A stretch of DNA of 64,000 nt, taken from assembly GCA_014773175.1 (NCBI GenBank), contig VXCM01002787.1:62001-126000 (forward strand), in the 5' to 3' direction. Below the pieces are notes generated by a model. The model was not told the DNA's origin. It ran no database searches and was given only the letters and a program-made list of their open reading frames with translations. Made by a program: the position numbers and the translations under genes. Shown piece by piece: positions 12,075-21,900 of the stretch (position 1 is its first letter; every line of letters starts with the position of its first letter). Source of the DNA: Lucifuga dentata (taxonomy: Eukaryota; Chordata; Actinopteri; Ophidiiformes; Bythitidae).

Positions 12075-12241
12075 CTGTCATTGACATTGGCTTCCAGTTG
12101 GCTGAATTCATCAGAAACTCCTTTGACATTATCCAATAGGCTTTGAGTGTTACTGAAAGCTTTTGAATGGCTGAGCTCCGTGCCCAGGTTACAGAAGGAC
12201 TTCAGCTGGCCGGATTCCTGCTCCAGCTCCGACTTGACCTC
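12075..12241 (-). CDS. macf1: macf1 exon 48 in window: spectrin repeat
   Basis: 167 bp, phase 0 in, two bases out. It encodes EVKSELEQESGQLKSFCNLG, then TELSHSKAFSNTQSLLDNVK and ends LEANVND plus part of Arg. Acceptor TCCCAG, donor AG|GTAACA. Confidence 0.92.
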
Positions 12242-12569
12242 CTGGGAAAAGACACAGTTTTTTATCATCTTTTATGTTCTTTGCTACTGGGGCTACAACC
12301 CCAAGAACCTAATCCATTTACGAAGACAACATATACTCGACCCATTTGCCAAAATTCTTCCTCTGTTCACATGCAAATTACTCCGAAATAACAGTGACTA
12401 TATTGCCTTTTCTAGAGCTTTACCAGTAGAGGAAAGGCCACGCGGTCAATAAAATCAAATGTTGGCATTAATTTTCAAGACCTATGAAAATGCACTGACA
12501 GCTACACTGACTTCAAATAGCTGAGCTGAAATCAAGGTGCAGACACAGCAACTGTTCCCTGCTGCTCAC

Positions 12570-12887
12570 CTCAATGGTCTGTCTGTAGTCCTCCACGCTG
12601 CGGTCAGGCTGACCCACTGGGCTCAGAGCCCTCAGTCTGCTCTGGGTGAAGAGCTGAAGGTCTGTCCCCAGCCTCTCGTAGCTCTCCAACTTGGGCAACA
12701 GACCTTTGAGCTCAGCTTCCCTCTTGGACTGGCTGGCCTGAGCTGCTGCATAGCGCTGGCTCAGTTCAGCTAGAGCGCCCTGGAGGCCGGACGTTGTGGA
12801 GGCATCAGAGCTCTGAAGGAGCTTTGACACAGAGTCCCGTGTTGCTTCCATGCTGCCCTGTCTGGACAGCAGCTCCTGGCGAAGTTT
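12570..12887 (-). CDS. macf1: macf1 exon 47 in window: spectrin repeat
   Basis: 318 bp, 106 codons, phase 0 to 0, the length of one full spectrin repeat. It encodes KLRQELLSRQGSMEATRDSV, then a helix with LAELSQRYAAAQASQSKREA and ends EDYRQTIE. Acceptor CCTCAG, donor GAG|GTGAGC. Confidence 0.94.
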
Positions 12888-13327
12888 CTGAGGAAAGAGG
12901 ATGAAAAGGGAGAGTGAATGGACTATGGACTCTTGCAATTTTCAGCAATATTTTCATTCATAAAACCTGCAGAACATGACAATGATGGATGAGCAATGAG
13001 CCCATACATTTAAGGCATTTGTTCTGTATGTGACCATATCTTTTCTTATCAAGCAAATGTGAAAATGATAACTAAAATCCCAGTTAAAAGTAGAAATTTT
13101 CCTTTAAAATAAATGAAAGGCATTTTTTAAAATAAATAATTTACTTACTATGTCTTTTTAGACTTTATGGACTACTTTTGCTACAGTACAATTTACTTTA
13201 TTCATTATGAGATCATTTACAATCATCTTTTATTAGATTTCAACCATAAACCCATTTTTCTTACCAGATACTTTTTATTTGTGTTAGAGGGAAACCTTAT
13301 ATATATATTTTTTCTCATTATTCCTAC
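12888..13327 (-). other. macf1: intron, 0.44 kb
   Basis: AT-rich. Nothing exon-like. Confidence 0.7.
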
Positions 13328-13527
13328 CTGGTTCTGAGTCAGTGCATCTTGTGCAGCCTGTGCAGTGGGTTGAACTGGTCCGGGGTTCAAAATCAATTCA
13401 TCCAGCCAGGCCAGCAGACCCTTGAGGCCCTCCTGGACGCTGACAGACTGGGCCACAGCTGTCTGAAGCTGTTCGGCACGCTCCGAGACAGATGCTGAGA
13501 GGGAGCCAAACCTCTTCTCTAGACCAT
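13328..13527 (-). CDS. macf1: macf1 exon 46 in window: spectrin repeat
   Basis: 200 bp, one-base phase in, phase 0 out. It encodes GLEKRFGSLSASVSERAEQL, then QTAVAQSVSVQEGLKGLLAW and ends AAQDALTQNQ. Acceptor TTCTCAG, donor CAG|GTAGGA. Confidence 0.93.
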
Positions 13528-13658
13528 CTGAGAAAAAAACAATGGGGAAACATACAAACATTATCTTCTCTGATTCACTGTCATCAGCCTCAGCACATGC
13601 AAAATCAAAAGTGATAAAAATGCAAGAAAAAGTGGACTTAGTTATGGGATCTGGTTAC

Positions 13659-13782
13659 CTGCAGTACAGAGAATGTCAACAGCTTTGAAGGAAGGAGATT
13701 CCTCTATGCTGACCAGATCTCTCCCTGCTCTCTTCACCTTCTCAAGCTGCACAGAGCGCTCAGCCAGCTCATCCTGCAACAG
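13659..13782 (-). CDS. macf1: macf1 exon 45 in window: spectrin repeat
   Basis: 124 bp, phase 0 in, one base out. It encodes LLQDELAERSVQLEKVKRAG then RDLVSIEESPSFKAVDILCT. Acceptor CCTCAG, donor G|GTAACC. Confidence 0.92.
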
Positions 13783-13904
13783 CTGAGGACAGAGAAAACA
13801 ATGATTATGAATAACATTTTTCCACACTTTAGAATGTATGTGTCCCTTTTTTTGCTGTCTCCCTCATTGTGTAGTAAGTAAACTCATTTTGTCATGTGCC
13901 TCAC

Positions 13905-14078
13905 CTGTACTTGTTTTAGTGTGTTTTGCAAGGTCTGAGGGTCAGCCTCCCCGCTGGGTTTGGCTATACTTTCATTCTGTTCCTGAGTGCTGAGCCAGGA
14001 GTGGAGGGAGACGACTTCATCCTGGTACTGCTGGTACCTCTCCAGCAGACCGGACAAACGGCCTCCCAGCTCTGACGA
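13905..14078 (-). CDS. macf1: macf1 exon 44 in window: spectrin repeat
   Basis: 174 bp, 58 codons, phase 0 to 0. It encodes SSELGGRLSGLLERYQQYQD, then EVVSLHSWLSTQEQNESIAK and ends LQNTLKQVQ. Acceptor TGTGCAG, donor CAG|GTGAGG. Confidence 0.93.
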
Positions 14079-14346
14079 CTGCACAGCAATGACAGAGAAA
14101 CAGAGAGAGAGAGGATTGTGTGAGGCCATCCTTCAGTCTGCCAGCCTTCATAAAAATCTATCTAAATTCAATATATCTAAGTAAATCCAAGTTAATGTGA
14201 AACTTTTTTTTATTTTTTCAAAAGTAATTCTTTGTCTAATCATTCATAGTTACAGTAATTCAATGTATTACTGTGGGTTGGGAAAAATGATCCAGTTTGA
14301 CTGAGCATAATCACACATTTTTAAACCGGGTTCCTGCATCTCTCAC

Positions 14347-14538
14347 CTTGCTGTGTAAGGCTGTGTATCTGTGGTTAGCATCCTGTAGCTTGTCAGTCAC
14401 CAGCTGCTCGGTGCTGTCCAGAGCTGAGTCTGAACCACCAGCTTGCTCCAGCGCTCCCTGGACAGAGTCCAGAACCTTTTGCCCGGAAATGGAGACGAAG
14501 CGCAGGTCTGCCTTGTGGCAAATGACATCCTCAACAAG
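14347..14538 (-). CDS. macf1: macf1 exon 43 in window: spectrin repeat
   Basis: 192 bp, 64 codons, phase 0 to 0. It encodes LVEDVICHKADLRFVSISGQ, then KVLDSVQGALEQAGGSDSAL and ends RYTALHSK. The SHKGDLRFVTISGQKVLD-type motif is highly conserved in spectraplakins. Acceptor ACTCCAG, donor AAG|GTGAGA. Confidence 0.95.
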
Positions 14539-15080
14539 CTGGAGTACAAACAGTTTAAAGGTCAGTTTGGGACAAATGCATGATGACGTGTATGCCTGTT
14601 GAAAAACACACTGTAATAACAATTAAATTTTTTTTTTCTTTTTTGAGTATTAATGGAAAGCATGATGCTGATCAGTGATTTTCTAGGTAAAAATTCCCAG
14701 AAAAGTTCAGAAAAGCTGTGTAAAAGGGGTGACAAAAAACAGGAATATGCAAATTTCATATCAAGGGACTATTAACAGTAAGAGAAAAGAAATTATCACA
14801 AAATACTTCAGTGGAGCTTCTTAATGGCCAGTAGTATAAAACAATGGTTGGACTAAGTGATTCTGAGACAACGTGTGTTACTGGGAGAGCATTTCAGTTC
14901 AAAAAGCAGTATGGGAACTCAGTTAATCGTCTTTGGATAAATTATGGTGAGAAAAACATAGTTTCTCTGGCTACACTGCAAAATTTCTTATCCACTTAAT
15001 TTAATTAAATTACACGGGTAAATTGAAAAGATAAAATATATCCATTTTATTGATATTATTAAAAAGTCAGTTTTGTGTAC
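14539..15080 (-). other. macf1: intron, 0.54 kb
   Basis: AT-rich. No exon-like content. Confidence 0.7.
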
Positions 15081-15248
15081 CTTTCTGTGCTCATCCAGCC
15101 TGCCTTTCAGTCCTTGTGCATCTGTTTCTCCTTCTCCTAAGGAATGGAGCTCCTGTTCGCTCTGTTCTAGCCAGGCACCCAGATTTCCATGTTCCTGCAG
15201 GAATTTTGTCATCTCATCCTTCAGAGCCTCAGACTTCCTCAAACGATC
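15081..15248 (-). CDS. macf1: macf1 exon 42 in window: spectrin repeat
   Basis: 168 bp, 56 codons, phase 0 to 0. It encodes DRLRKSEALKDEMTKFLQEH, then GNLGAWLEQSEQELHSLGEG and ends GRLDEHRK. The AWLEQSEQEL core is the conserved Trp helix. Acceptor CACCTAG, donor AAG|GTACAC. Confidence 0.94.
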
Positions 15249-15418
15249 CTAGGTGAAACAGATGCAGACATAACAACCAGTTAACAACAAGAAAAACACC
15301 AAGCAGAAAGGTGAAAACGTAAAATGGGTCTATTTATCACTGTCACTTAAAATTACAAAAACTACTTTAGACCATACTGCAGAATTAACACCCAGATTCG
15401 TATTAAAATTGTGAATAC

Positions 15419-15592
15419 CTGGCAGCTCTGCAGCCTGTCCTGGTGCTGGGCCTGCAGTTGGTCCAGGGCAGCCCGGAGACGCTGCTTCTCCTCAGGAGGA
15501 ACAGTGGCGTCTGGCTGGTCCAGAAGGGAACGTGCTGCCTGGGTGACCTGGAGCAGCTGTGACTGTTGAGACTGAAGCTGTTGAAGCTCCAC
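15419..15592 (-). CDS. macf1: macf1 exon 41 in window: spectrin repeat
   Basis: 174 bp, 58 codons, phase 0 to 0. It encodes VELQQLQSQQSQLLQVTQAA, then RSLLDQPDATVPPEEKQRLR and ends QDRLQSCQ. Acceptor CTCCTAG, donor CAG|GTATTC. Confidence 0.93.
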
Positions 15593-15692
15593 CTAGGAGA
15601 GGGTCATGACGTATGAGATAAACGGTACAAGATATTAACATCAAAACATGCTGCCTACATGATACTGAATCACAAACAAATAAGTATCTCGC

Positions 15693-15860
15693 CTGAAGCA
15701 TATCTGTGTGTGACAGCAGAGCGCCCTCTGGCTGTGTGGATGAGAACGGCGCATCAGTCACGCATTTTGCTCTCCTGCCAGGTTGGTTAAGGGAAGACAG
15801 CTCCTTCAGTAGATTGTCTATTTGTCCTTGTGTCTCCTGGAGTTCCTCCACTGCCTTTGC
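15693..15860 (-). CDS. macf1: macf1 exon 40 in window: spectrin repeat; apparent GC donor
   Basis: 168 bp, 56 codons, phase 0 to 0. It encodes AKAVEELQETQGQIDNLLKE, then LSSLNQPGRRAKCVTDAPFS and ends LLSHTDMLQ. The 3' junction is CAG|GCGAGA, with no GT in position; an in-frame alternative 18 nt further (TTT|GTTTGT) exists. Acceptor TCTTCCAG. Confidence 0.85.
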
Positions 15861-16034
15861 CTGGAAGAGAGAAGAACATGAAATTATTATTAAAATGTTA
15901 CTGTATATGTATCCCATACTATTGACATCGGTGAGGAGACACTGGTGGATTAGACCAGCATCTCCAATTAAAACAAAAAAGTCATTTATTTCCTTTTGAA
16001 CTTTGAAATAGTTAAGACATTTCACTGTGATTAC

Positions 16035-16268
16035 CCTTTGTGTGTTCTGTTGTACGGTGGTGTTGATGGTTGTGTCTAATTCTGAGAGTGACGTGTTTGC
16101 TGTTTCTGTCAGGGCACTGTATTGTTGCTTCATTCTGGTTAGTGACCCCTGCAAGTTCTTCCTTTCTTCTAGGCTAAGACTTTCACGCCGCTCTGCCAGG
16201 AACTCCTCCACAGAGCGGATGGCTTCAGCTATGCCCTCCCCTTTGGTCTGGAGGTCCTTCTGTACTTC
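16035..16268 (-). CDS. macf1: macf1 exon 39 in window: spectrin repeat
   Basis: 234 bp, 78 codons, phase 0 to 0. It encodes EVQKDLQTKGEGIAEAIRSV, then EEFLAERRESLSLEERKNLQ and ends TVQQNTQR. Acceptor CTCTCCAG, donor AGG|GTAATC. Confidence 0.93.
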
Positions 16269-16564
16269 CTGGAGAGAGAGACGATATTGTATGTTTAACT
16301 TGATCAAAGAAGTAAATACATTAACCCAGCAGATAACACAGATGGACTTAGGGAAAGAATACGTGATGTATGGAAAAAAACTGTGGGGCTTATATTAGCA
16401 TAATATGGAGGAAATATAAGTATAAAGATACAGAAGAGATTCAATATTTATCATTCCATATGTATAAACAGTCGTGTTATTGGTCTGAATTATACCATTT
16501 CTGTTCATATAGCATTTTAAATCTACAGTAAATGTAATCTAAGATGAAGTTAAGAGCTTCATAC

Positions 16565-16714
16565 CTTCAATTTCCTCTGCTTCTCCTGCAGGACGTCCAC
16601 ATCACCTGACTCTGTTCCAGCTCTCTGATTGGCCAGTAGGCTGGCAGCTCCAGCCAACCACATTGTAAGACCTTCTAGCTTCTGAGAACATTCTGCCTTC
16701 TGCTGTTGGACCAT
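16565..16714 (-). CDS. macf1: macf1 exon 38 in window: spectrin repeat
   Basis: 150 bp, 50 codons, phase 0 to 0. It encodes MVQQQKAECSQKLEGLTMWL, then AGAASLLANQRAGTESGDVD and ends QEKQRKLK. The human counterpart is KQQNTCHQQLEDLCSWV. Acceptor CTCTCAG, donor AAG|GTATGA. Confidence 0.92.
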
Positions 16715-17578
16715 CTGAGAGAAATGGAGGAGAAGAGAAGGAAGAAAAAGAGAAAAGACCCACACAGGAAGAAAATGTGAGCACAAAATCATGCTGACAT
16801 TTATCAATGTGGCAAAGTTGAACCGATAACCAAGCTGTTGACAAGGACATAATATTTTGAATATAAATTCAATATTTTCCCCTGATCAAACGTTTGTAGT
16901 AGTGCACTGTTTGCCAAGCTTTGAGCAGACTGTGTCCAGAGTTCACACTTACACACACAGGCAGACATACAGACACACATATTGTATCTTCACATAAACA
17001 TGTTGGTCAAGCCACAACATACAATACAAAGAGAAATCAAACAAGTATCAGTTTATATGCTGTTTTCCCCTTTCTCCTCTGCATTCAGGTGAGATCAGGG
17101 AAAAACAGCATTGTAGTCAGCAAGGCTGCTATCAAATTTCTAGCCTTTTTCGCTGTGACACAAGAGAATTCCCTCAGTGGCAATCTGGAACAGCAAAGCA
17201 AACAGGTTAACAACATACATGTAATAAAGACATGCAAAGTAGCAAACACGCTTGCAGGAGTAAGAGTGGTGATACTGTCAATGTCAATTGGCAGAGCTTT
17301 TGCAACAAGAGCAACAGCACTTTCTAAATGATGGTGTGTGAGACAAGGTTTCGGATGATGTGTGAGGGTACAAACTGAGGTGGAGGTTAGCTTGTTTATA
17401 TTATCTTTTTGTTTACGTTATCTTGTTTCTCTTGAGTTCTAACTGAGTCTGATATTAGTTTTTTAGTATCTGGGTGCTTCTCAAAAACAGCAATGACATC
17501 TGAGTGTAAGAGAGCATGCCAATAGTTATAGTATGGCCAATAAAGTGGGTTATCTGGCTCAATGATCTTCATCCAAAC
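16715..17578 (-). other. macf1: intron, 0.86 kb, with open frame at its 5' end
   Basis: The reading frame of the previous exon stays open to about 17399, so the first ~180 bases may be exonic in some transcripts. The remainder is AT-rich without exon-like content. Confidence 0.5.
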
Positions 17579-17866
17579 CTCTCTCTCCCTTGCACTCTGC
17601 TTTTCTCTGTCCTTCTCCTCTTTTTTCATCCTGTCCCTGTGCTGCCGCTCCTCCTCCCTCTCTCTCTGGGCAGATACTGCTTCAGCCCGAGCCTGGGCTT
17701 GGCCAGATGCTTGATGGAAGGCCCTCTGTAGCTGCTGGAGCTGCCCCAGAAGCTGTCTACTCTGCTCAGGGGCCAGATCCTGAGCACGCTCTGAGATAAA
17801 CACCTGAATGTCAAAGGCCACATGATTGACCTCATTAGAGCGAGCCATGAGAGAGGACTGGAGCTC
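17579..17866 (-). CDS. macf1: macf1 exon 37 in window: spectrin repeat with charged extension (3' end uncertain)
   Basis: 288 bp, 96 codons as chosen, phase 0 to 0. Acceptor TTTTTTAG is strong. It encodes ELQSSLMARSNEVNHVAFDI, then QVFISERAQDLAPEQSRQLL, conserved with human, then a highly charged Arg/Glu/Lys run (QREREEERQHRDRMKKEEKD). The donor GAG|GTTTGG is weak. In-frame alternatives are GCA|GTATCT (end 17678) and AAC|GTAAAC (end 17417), which would shorten or lengthen the exon. Confidence 0.75.
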
Positions 17867-17970
17867 CTAAAAAAGAAAAAAAGAAAGGAAAAAGTAAGAA
17901 GAGGAAAATACTATTCCTGTATAACTCAAAGGAAAAAGCAAAAGGATGAACGCCACCACGGTTTTCTTGC

Positions 17971-18141
17971 CTTGCAAAGATGCAGCTGCTGGGTGAGTTC
18001 ATCGTAGTTGTCTCTCTCTTTGTTTTCCAATTTTTCCATTACAGTCATTCCTCCATCCATTTGGGCTTCTGTCTCTTTCAACCAAGAGAGCAGGTTCTCC
18101 ACTTGTCCTCCCAGAGACTTCTGTTCAGCTGTTAGTGCCTC
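17971..18141 (-). CDS. macf1: macf1 exon 36 in window: spectrin repeat; apparent GC donor
   Basis: 171 bp, 57 codons, phase 0 to 0. It encodes EALTAEQKSLGGQVENLLSW, then LKETEAQMDGGMTVMEKLEN and ends LTQQLHLCK. The 3' boundary has no GT: the junction AAG|GCAAGA fits the GC-AG class. Acceptor CTCTCAG. Confidence 0.88.
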
Positions 18142-18260
18142 CTGAGAGAAAGTGGGATTGATCACAGAATTACAGCCTCATGAGAATAATGTTCCCAAAC
18201 TCTGCAACCAAACAATCACCGAGAATTCTTCAACTGTCCCATTCTGGTCTTATCTTTTAC

Positions 18261-18476
18261 CTTGTATGAGTCTCTGTGGTCTTGTAGACTTTGCAGAAAG
18301 TCCTCAGAAAGTGCTCTTGCAGTCTCATACCCTCGAGCCAAGCTCCACCCATCCTTTTCCAAGGCCATTAGGAGCTGAGGAGGAACATCTTTAGGATGGT
18401 GCTTGAGCAGCTGCTCTGCAGCCTCTACTTCCTTGTTGATCTCGGGCTCTAAGTCACGCAGTTCAAGGTCCAGAGA
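18261..18476 (-). CDS. macf1: macf1 exon 35 in window: spectrin rod
   Basis: 216 bp, 72 codons, phase 0 to 0. It encodes SLDLELRDLEPEINKEVEAA, then EQLLKHHPKDVPPQLLMALE and ends LQSLQDHRDSYK. The VP.QLL.ALEKD motif matches human MACF1. Acceptor TTTACAG, donor AAG|GTAAAA. Confidence 0.93.
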
Positions 18477-18673
18477 CTGTAAAAAGCATTACAATAAGAA
18501 AACAAATGTTTCCTGATACTGCTTGGTAACTAATTACTTATTGGTATCCTTAGTCTCAAACCGGTTAACAAAGGTCTTAATTAACCTGAAAAGTTTTAAG
18601 ATTAAAAAGTAAAAAAGTAAAGACTGCAAAAGAAAAAATTAAATGAGGTAAATCAGTATGCATATTCTTTTAC

Positions 18674-18829
18674 CTTTGTCTGTCTGATAATATCATCCAG
18701 GGAAATGAGGCTGCGTCCGACAGATTGCTGCTGCTGATGTTTGAGGCGGACCTCAATATGTCTCACCATGGAGACAAGGGCTATGATTTGCTGGTCGTGT
18801 TCCAAGCATTCCTGACGCATCAATGATGA
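18674..18829 (-). CDS. macf1: macf1 exon 34 in window: start of the spectrin rod
   Basis: 156 bp, 52 codons, phase 0 to 0. It encodes SSLMRQECLEHDQQIIALVS, then MVRHIEVRLKHQQQQSVGRS and ends DDIIRQTK. It aligns with the human CLEHDEKLVSYLSLLRNIE stretch directly after the plakin-repeat exon. Acceptor CAATAG, donor AAG|GTAAAA. Confidence 0.92.
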
Positions 18830-18918
18830 CTATTGGGAGAAATATATGAATATAAAATGCAAAAACATAACAGACTTATCCATAACAACAGAAAGTCAAA
18901 TCTGTTCGTTCCTCTTAC

Positions 18919-21900
18919 CTTTCCGATCATGGCTGTATTCCCCTCTTTCTTCATCACAGTTTCTCTAGTCTCTCTGACATCATCCTCTTCCTCTCCCCAA
19001 CTCTCAGTGGTTGTATCAGACCCAAGCATCTCAGCTGATTCAGATTGAGTGGGAGCATCCTCTGAGAGTGAAGATGATTCTGAAAACTCCAGATGTTGCT
19101 GTTTGTCTTTCAAAGACTTAGATTGAAGATCATCGGTAATTTCAGCTTGAGGTGGTTCGTGTCCTTTCTTCTTTTTATTTTTCCCAGTTCTTCTATCTGG
19201 TTTTGAGCTGGTGGCCAAAGATGGCACTGTTGGCTGGATGTTTGAGGTACAAGACAGTTCAAGTGTGTGCTGAACTCCAAGGTGTTTATCACCATTAATA
19301 TTAAACTGAGGTTCTATCTGATTGGTTCCCCTGACAGATGTAAGTCCTGCCTCGTGTATCAGTTCCTCAATGTGAAAGCTGCGTTCCTCTGATGGGTGAG
19401 AATGAGATGGAATTTGCTGACTTTTCTCAGTGTCATTAACAATAATGGCAAAGGTCTCTATTTTGTTTGACTTGTCACCAACTGAAGGCATTGTGACATC
19501 ACTTCTTGACTGATCATGTGACTTCTGCTCATCAGTGGAACCTGAGCTATCTAAACCTGGTTTAGTCACTGTAGATTTGATTTTCATTGTTGTTGCCCCG
19601 GACTCTACTTTTTCAGCAGTTATTAACTTTTCTGTAAGGAGCTCAGATTCCTCTGTCATGCCTGCAGTTTTGAACTTCTTGTTTTTCTTATTTCGCTTAC
19701 TTTGCTGGATTTCTTTAGGTTTGTCAGATGAAGCCGTCTCGATGTCTTTTTGTAAATCCTCCTTTCCAAAACCCTCGTTTTTCTCTTTACCTTTTAGCAG
19801 AGACTCTGGCAATTTGATGCCTAGGTCCTCCTTGGCAGAAACTCGCTCCACAGCCACATTTTCTTTAACTCTTGGGAATTTCTTCTCATCTTCTTTGACG
19901 CTCACCATTTTCTCACTCTCTTTTGGTAGACCATCAGGTCTTTTTCCATCATCTTTGACAGAGTAAGTCCCAACTTTAGCTGCGGCAGTTTGTGCCTTTA
20001 CATCTTTAACAGCTGCGTCTTGACTCTCCTTCTTCCCTACCTCCTTACGCAGTGCCTGCAGCTCCTCAGCAGCCTGCTTCTCACTCACTCCTTTCTCAAA
20101 CACCTTTTTCAAAATGCTCTCTTTTGCTTTCAGTATCAATGCTTCTTTCTCCTTGTCTGGTAGAGTTGATTTCTGAGGCAGTTCTCCCTCTGTTGTCTTC
20201 ACCTCCTTGACGGTTTCTGATTTATCTGGTTGCTGAGAAACAGATTCCTCTTCAACCCCCTCTTTCTTCTTTTTCCTTTTCTTCTCTCCTCTCTTCCCAT
20301 CCTTTTCTTGATCTTTGGGGAACTTATTTATTGCATCCTTCTCTGGCTCAATTTTATAATCTGTGTGTTTTAGAGGCTTGGGTGTTTCCTCCTTTTCTTG
20401 CTTTGTAAAATAATCTTCTCCCTCAATTTTCCCATCAATCTTTGTTTCCTGGTTGTTTCTGCTGGGACGATTTATGGATGCTGACTGATCTGGAGCCTGT
20501 GATTTATTGATTTTGTCTTGTGACAAAATATCCTCTGTGACTGTGTCAGCAGCCTTAGATTCCCCTTCATTTTCTGCAGCACCTTGATCAGTTATAACAG
20601 GATGTTTATTCTCTTGAGGATGTGTTTCTTCACTGTCTATCTCTTTACTCTTTCCCTTCTTTTTACTCTTCCTCTTTTTCTTGCTTTTGCTTTCTGTTTC
20701 TTTAAATGGATAACTCAGTAACTGGTCTGACTGCTCAACTTCAGCACTAATTTTGCCATCAGTCTTTAAAGGTTTCTCCTTCTCCATTTCTTTGCTCTTC
20801 TCCCTTATACTTTCATCGCTTCCTGATTCCTCTTTACTCCTTCTAGGTTCCTCTTCACTTAACTTTGATATTTTTATGATGTCTTTCTTGTCTCTGTCAT
20901 CCCTAATATTTGCTGTTATGGAGTCTTTCAAGGTTTCATCATTAACAACGTGATGTACCACTGATTTGCTCTCATGATTGGGTCTACACTCTGTTTGGCC
21001 TACCTTTGCAGGTTCCCCATGTGTCCTTAAAACAGCTGTCTTCTGTTTAACCTCTTTTTGTGAATTGTTGTCAGAGCCATGTGCTTGAATGGATTCTCCA
21101 ACAAAATCTTTTAAAATGCTCTCCTTTTTATCATCACTTTCACTGGTTTGCAGTGTCTTCTGTTTAGGAGAAGGGTCTGACTTCTTAATACCTTTCTGAG
21201 GTCCAACTTCTTCTATAGCTTGCTGAATTCTTTTCTCAACATGACTGGCAAATTTACACAACAGGTCTATGGACTCGTCCGGCTCAGTCAAAGCCTTTTC
21301 TCCCCCTGATCTTTGAGCTTCTATTTCATCAGTCTCTGTAGTGGCATCATAATTCAGTGACTGATTTGACACCGTCTTCTCAAGCAAATCCTTCTCTAAC
21401 TCTTTCTCTGAAAGTGAATCTGACCAGTCTGTAGGGCTGCCTGGGCTACACGCAGATATTGTTATAGCAGGTCTGTATGTACTACTTGGTGAAGCAACTG
21501 TTGTAGCGCTATCCTCATCATCCTCTACATCCACAGAAGCCACATGCTCCTTTATTTCTGAGGCCATATCACCAGATATCAGTCCTGTTTTGATGGCATC
21601 ATTAAGATTAGAGACTCGTTGCCCAGTGGAGGGATCAACTAAGCCTCCTTTCAAAATCTGGTTGGTGGCTATTGCCTTGACCATTTCTTCCCTAATTAAA
21701 CCTCTTTTAGAGGCTTTAGGAAGAGAGAGCCTATCTCCTGTGGTGATATCAATTATCCCTCCACTGTCCGCCTGGCTTTGGAGTAGCCTCAGTGCTGGAA
21801 TTTGGTCAACTTGATTAGAAGCAACTGCTTGGGAAAGAGTCAGACTGTCTCTTGTTTTCTCATTCTGAACACCTCTGAATGGCCTCACCTCCAAGAAGCG

